Shown one piece after another: positions 32,469 to 35,795 of a stretch of DNA of 35,795 nucleotides. The notes below the pieces were generated by a model that saw only the letters and a list, made by a program, of their open reading frames with translations, was not told the origin of the DNA and did no database searches. Origin of the DNA: Hydrogenophaga sp. (lineage in GTDB: Bacteria > Pseudomonadota > Gammaproteobacteria > Burkholderiales > Burkholderiaceae_C); the NCBI RefSeq assembly GCF_030158645.1, contig NZ_JAOASO010000113.1, forward strand, positions 1-35,795, in the 5' to 3' direction. The position numbers and the translations under genes were made by a program. Every line of letters begins with the position of its first letter. The stretch's first letter is position 1.

Positions 32469-33377
32469 TCAGCCCACCCGTTTGGCCAGCAGGGCACGCG
32501 CCACGCGCGAGCCACTGGGTCGGCCGAGTTGTTCGCTGATGTACGCGCCCGCATCGACCAGCGCGTCCAGGTCGATGCCGGTCTCGATGCCCATGCCGTG
32601 CAGCAGGTACACCACGTCTTCGGTCGCCACGTTGCCGGTGGCGCCCTTGGCGTAGGGGCAGCCGCCCAGGCCCGCCACGGACGACTGGAAGTTCCACACG
32701 CCCAGCTCCAGCGCGGCGAGCGTGTTCGACAAGGCCTGGCCGTAGGTGTCGTGAAAGTGGCCCGAGACATCGTCGATGCCGTAGTGCTGCAAGGTGGCCT
32801 CCAGCGCGGCCTGCACCTTGCGCGGCGTGCCCACGCCGATGGTGTCGGCCACGTCCACGCGCTGCACGCCAATGCCCCTCATGAGCCCGGCCAGATACGC
32901 CACCCGCTCGGGCGCGATCTCGCCTTCGTACGGGCAACCCACGGTGCAGCTCATGGCGCCGCGCACCGCGATGCCGGCCGCGCGCGCGGCCTCCACCACG
33001 GGCGCGAAGCGCTCGATGCTCTCGGCAATGCTGCAGTTGATGTTCTTCTGGCTGAAGGCCTCGCTGGCCGCGCCGAACACCACGATCTCGTCGGGCTGGT
33101 CGCGCACGGCGGCCTCGAAGCCCTTGAGGTTGGGCGTGAGGACCGAGTAGCGCACGCCGCTCTGGCGCGACAGGCCGACCATGACCTCGTGGTTGTCCGC
33201 CATCTGCGGCACCCACTTGGGGCTCACGTAGCTCGTGACCTCGATCTCTTTCAAGCCGGCGGCCTGCAGGCGGTGCACCAGCTCGATCTTGATCGCCGCG
33301 GGCACCGGCTGCTTTTCGTTCTGCAGGCCGTCGCGCGGGCCGACGTCGATGAGGCGAACGCGGGAGGGGATGCTCAT
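32469..33377 (-). CDS. mvaB: Hydroxymethylglutaryl-CoA lyase
   Basis: A 302-residue TIM-barrel lyase that cleaves HMG-CoA to acetoacetate and acetyl-CoA, the last step of leucine breakdown. The catalytic start VGPRDGLQNE contains R15 and D16. The metal-binding HFHDTYGQ and the active-site cysteine loop SVAGLGGCPYAKGATGN are present, and the length is standard. It lies 12 bp after ghrA and 13 bp before the LysE gene. A biotin carboxylase subunit further upstream in the same direction supports a leucine/isovalerate pathway role. Confidence 0.93.
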   Translation of the reverse strand: MSIPSRVRLIDVGPRDGLQNEKQPVPAAIKIELVHRLQAAGLKEIEVTSYVSPKWVPQMADNHEVMVGLSRQSGVRYSVLTPNLKGFEAAVRDQPDEIVVFGAASEAFSQKNINCSIAESIERFAPVVEAARAAGIAVRGAMSCTVGCPYEGEIAPERVAYLAGLMRGIGVQRVDVADTIGVGTPRKVQAALEATLQHYGIDDVSGHFHDTYGQALSNTLAALELGVWNFQSSVAGLGGCPYAKGATGNVATEDVVYLLHGMGIETGIDLDALVDAGAYISEQLGRPSGSRVARALLAKRVG

Positions 33378-33389
33378 GAGGTTCTCGAT

Positions 33390-34310
33390 TCAGTAGCCGC
33401 GATCCCGGTGCACCACGCCCGCGATCGGCTCGCCGCGCGAGAGCGCCATGATCTTGCTCGCGATCTGCGCGATGCTTTCGTCGCGCAGGGTGCGCGCCGA
33501 GGTGTGCGGTGTCACGGTGACCTTGGGGTGGTGCCAGAAGGGGTGGTCGGCGGGCAGCGGCTCGGTGCGGAACACGTCCAGCGTGGCGCCGCTCAGGTGC
33601 CCGCTGTCGAGCAACTCGATCAGATCGTTGTCCACCAGGTGCGCGCCCCGCGCCACGTTGATCACATAACCGCCGGGTTGCAGGCGCGAGAGCGTCTTGC
33701 GGTTGAGAATGTCCTGCGTGTCGGGCGTGAGCGGCAGCAGGTTGACCAGCACCTTGCACGAGGAAAGGAAGGTGTCGAAACGGTCCGCGCCCGCGTGGCA
33801 CACCACGCCTTCAATGGCTTTGGGGGTGCGGCTCCAGCCGTGCACCGGAAATTCAAACTGCCCGAGCGCCCGCGCCACCCGCTCGCCCAGGACCCCCATG
33901 CCCATCACACCCACGGGCCAGTCGGCTCGGCTGCGGGGTTTGCGGTACGACCACTGCCCGGCGGCGATGTCGGCCTCGTACCCGTCGAACTCGCGAAAGT
34001 GGCGGATGACGGCGTGGCACACGTACTCGGCCATCTGCACCGACATGCCGGCGTCGTCGAGCCGCACCACGAGGGTCTGCGGCGGCAGGCGCAGCTTCAT
34101 GATCGCGTCCACACCGGCGCCGATGTTGAACATGGCCTTGAGGCCGGGTTGTTCGTCCAGAAAGGCCTGCGGTGGCGACCACACGATGGCGTAGTCGGCC
34201 TGCGGATCGCCGGCTTTCCAGGTGCTGACTTGGGCGCCGGGCAGCAGGGCGCGAAAGCCCTCTTCCCAGGGGGCGGCTTTGGTTTGGGCAACGCAAATGG
34301 TGATGTTCAT
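33390..34310 (-). CDS. ghrA: Glyoxylate/hydroxypyruvate reductase A
   Basis: A 306-residue D-2-hydroxyacid dehydrogenase of the GhrA group, which reduces glyoxylate to glycolate and hydroxypyruvate to D-glycerate with NADPH. The Rossmann motif is GVMGMGVLGERVA. The catalytic set is Arg in NVARGAHLVDND, Glu in FRTEPLPADHPF and His in VTPHTSA. RLDDAGMSVQMAEYV is typical of the subgroup. It sits between the carboxylase subunit (52-bp gap) and HMG-CoA lyase (12 bp), an unusual companion for leucine catabolism. It could also handle glyoxylate made by AllA in the ureide island about 13 kb away. Confidence 0.9.
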   Translation of the reverse strand: MNITICVAQTKAAPWEEGFRALLPGAQVSTWKAGDPQADYAIVWSPPQAFLDEQPGLKAMFNIGAGVDAIMKLRLPPQTLVVRLDDAGMSVQMAEYVCHAVIRHFREFDGYEADIAAGQWSYRKPRSRADWPVGVMGMGVLGERVARALGQFEFPVHGWSRTPKAIEGVVCHAGADRFDTFLSSCKVLVNLLPLTPDTQDILNRKTLSRLQPGGYVINVARGAHLVDNDLIELLDSGHLSGATLDVFRTEPLPADHPFWHHPKVTVTPHTSARTLRDESIAQIASKIMALSRGEPIAGVVHRDRGY

Positions 34311-34362
34311 GCAGCGAGCTTAAAAGAAGCGGCCTGCGCGCGCTGTCACCCCCATCACTTCG

Positions 34363-35795
34363 TCAAGCGGCGGTGATCTTGAGCAGCTCGGCGCCTTCGC
34401 TCACCTGGTCGCCGGGCGCGTACAGCAGCTCGGCCACGGTGCCGTCGGCCGGCGCGGCGATGGTGTGCTCCATCTTCATCGCTTCCATCACGGCCAGCGC
34501 CTGGCCTTTCTTGATCACATCGCCGGCCTTTACCGCGAACGACAGCACCTTGCCCGGCATGGGTGCGGTGAGCCGCCCGCCATCGGCCGCGGCCACGCCG
34601 GCGTGGGCCAGCGCGTCGATCTCGGTGATTTGCGTGGCGCCCAGGGCGCAGAAGATGTGCACGATCTCGCCCTGCTGCCAGGTCTGCACGGTCTGCCGCT
34701 GGCCCTGGAACTGCAGGTCCATGCGGGCGCCGCCGTCGGTCGACAGGGTCTCGAACCGCAGCACCCCGCTGACCTCGTCAAACGCCAGTTGCAAGGCGCC
34801 GTCGTGCAGGTAGGTCAGGTGCGCGAGCAGCGGCTCGCCCATGTACTCAAAGTCGAAACGGCGCACGGTCAGGCCGTGCGGGCGCCAGCCGTCGCGGCGC
34901 GAGAAGGGGTCGGCGGCTTCACTCGCGCGCTCGGCCACCAGCGTCTGTGCCACGGCCGAGGCCACCGCCAGCGCCAGTCCCACCTTGTCCTGGTGGAACA
35001 GCACCGCCGCTTCGCGCGGGATCAGCGCCGTGTCCAGATCCGCCTGCGCAAACGACGGGCTGTTGACCACGTGGCGCAGGAACTGCACGTTGGTGGACAG
35101 GCCCACGATGCGCGTCTCGGCCAGCGCGGCGTCCATGCGGGCCAGCGCTTCTTCACGCGTGGCGCCATGCACGATCAGCTTGGCGACCATGGAGTCGTAG
35201 AACGGGCTGATGGTGTCGCCCTCGCGCACACCGTCGTCCACCCGCACCACGCCGCGCTCGAACGCGCTGCAGGCCGGCTTGCGGTACACCGCCAGCGTGC
35301 CGGTGGCGGGCAGGAAGTTGTTGTCCGGCGTTTCGGCGCAGATGCGCGCCTCGATCGCGTGACCGTGGATGCGCAGCTCGTCCTGCTTCAGCGGCAGCGG
35401 CTCGCCGCTGGCCACGCGCAGTTGCCACTCCACCAGGTCCAGCCCGGTGATGGCTTCGGTCACCGGGTGCTCCACCTGCAGCCGTGTGTTCATCTCCATG
35501 AAGAAGAAGCGCATGCCGCCTTCGGGGGGTTGTTCGACGATGAACTCCACCGTGCCGGCGCCCACGTAGTTCACGGCCTTGGCCGCCGCCACGGCGGCGG
35601 CGCCCATCTGCTGGCGGAACTCGGGCGTCATGCCCGGCGCGGGCGCTTCTTCCAGCACCTTCTGGTGGCGGCGCTGCACCGAGCAGTCGCGCTCGAACAG
35701 GTACACGCAGTTGCCGTGCGTGTCACCAAACACCTGGATCTCGATGTGGCGCGGGCGTTGCACGTATTTTTCGATCAGCACCGCGTCGCTGCCGA
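34363..35795 (-). CDS. Acyl-CoA carboxylase alpha subunit, probably methylcrotonyl-CoA carboxylase (partial)
   Basis: The C-terminal 477 residues of a biotin-dependent carboxylase alpha subunit; the 5' end lies beyond the window. The visible part starts inside the biotin carboxylase domain (GSDAVLIEKYVQRPRHIEIQ in outline), with the catalytic RDCSVQRRHQKVLEE region, MNTRLQVEHPVTE, and the biotin carboxylase C-terminal domain. A linker (BT) domain follows. The last 75 residues are the biotin carrier with the biotinylated lysine in VMEAMKMEHT. ATP drives carboxylation of biotin, and the beta subunit transfers the carboxyl group. HMG-CoA lyase nearby makes methylcrotonyl-CoA (leucine pathway) the likely substrate; propionyl- or acetyl-CoA are alternatives. 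Confidence 0.9.
   Translation of the reverse strand, partial: GSDAVLIEKYVQRPRHIEIQVFGDTHGNCVYLFERDCSVQRRHQKVLEEAPAPGMTPEFRQQMGAAAVAAAKAVNYVGAGTVEFIVEQPPEGGMRFFFMEMNTRLQVEHPVTEAITGLDLVEWQLRVASGEPLPLKQDELRIHGHAIEARICAETPDNNFLPATGTLAVYRKPACSAFERGVVRVDDGVREGDTISPFYDSMVAKLIVHGATREEALARMDAALAETRIVGLSTNVQFLRHVVNSPSFAQADLDTALIPREAAVLFHQDKVGLALAVASAVAQTLVAERASEAADPFSRRDGWRPHGLTVRRFDFEYMGEPLLAHLTYLHDGALQLAFDEVSGVLRFETLSTDGGARMDLQFQGQRQTVQTWQQGEIVHIFCALGATQITEIDALAHAGVAAADGGRLTAPMPGKVLSFAVKAGDVIKKGQALAVMEAMKMEHTIAAPADGTVAELLYAPGDQVSEGAELLKITAA

Noticed and set aside
1-35795. tRNA, rRNA, CRISPR arrays, insertion sequences, prophage or integrase genes
   Set aside because: None seen. The only repeats are the uvrA palindromic element, the 13-mer pair and the 80-bp duplication.

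Overview
The window is a gene-dense (about 93% coding), high-GC chromosomal segment. It most resembles a betaproteobacterium of the Comamonadaceae (Hydrogenophaga/Acidovorax type). The clues are an S-adenosylhomocysteine riboswitch in front of ahcY, a double-length UvrA protein, a soluble formate dehydrogenase, and the overall codon bias. The placement is inferred from gene content and not from a marker gene. There are no rRNA or tRNA genes, CRISPR arrays, phage genes or transposases.

Layout. Positions 1-325 (minus): the 5' end of ahcY with its SAH riboswitch and a competing terminator. 418-4263: a HAD phosphatase overlapping an MFS transporter, a small coiled-coil membrane protein, a minus-strand cysteine-cluster protein, and an SMP-30/gluconolactonase-like protein. 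4264-10275 (minus): a 2003-residue tandem UvrA with four ABC ATPase domains; an 81-bp REP-like palindromic element sits in frame in a linker. 10407-11980: an orphan amino-acid-type binding protein and a UspA protein. 12075-17757: an NAD-linked formate dehydrogenase (fused NuoE/NuoF-like beta subunit plus molybdo/tungsto-alpha subunit) with a divergent ModE-HTH/PBP-like regulator.

17759-28223 is an accessory catabolic island for ureides or hydantoins: an M20 carbamoylase/allantoate amidohydrolase, a GntR regulator, an AllA-like ureidoglycolate lyase, an amidase, a complete Dpp/Opp-type ABC importer and an allantoin/hydantoin racemase. The importer and racemase diverge from a 334-bp intergenic region that carries two exact copies of a near-palindromic 13-mer, a good operator candidate. 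No ring-opening enzyme (allantoinase or hydantoinase) lies in the window.

28228-29674 (minus) is a ybaK / DUF1289 / HCCA-isomerase-like operon. 29819-31800 holds two unrecognised genes; the second is broken by a perfect 80-bp tandem duplication whose removal restores a 297-residue frame. 31814-35795 (minus) is a biotin-carboxylase subunit (probably methylcrotonyl-CoA carboxylase alpha), GhrA, HMG-CoA lyase and a LysE exporter, which suggests leucine catabolism.

The best leads are the riboswitch/terminator architecture at ahcY, the duplicated 13-mer in the ureide island, the in-frame palindromic element in the tandem UvrA, and the unknown two-gene locus disrupted by the 80-bp duplication. I found no clearly new defence or mobile system.
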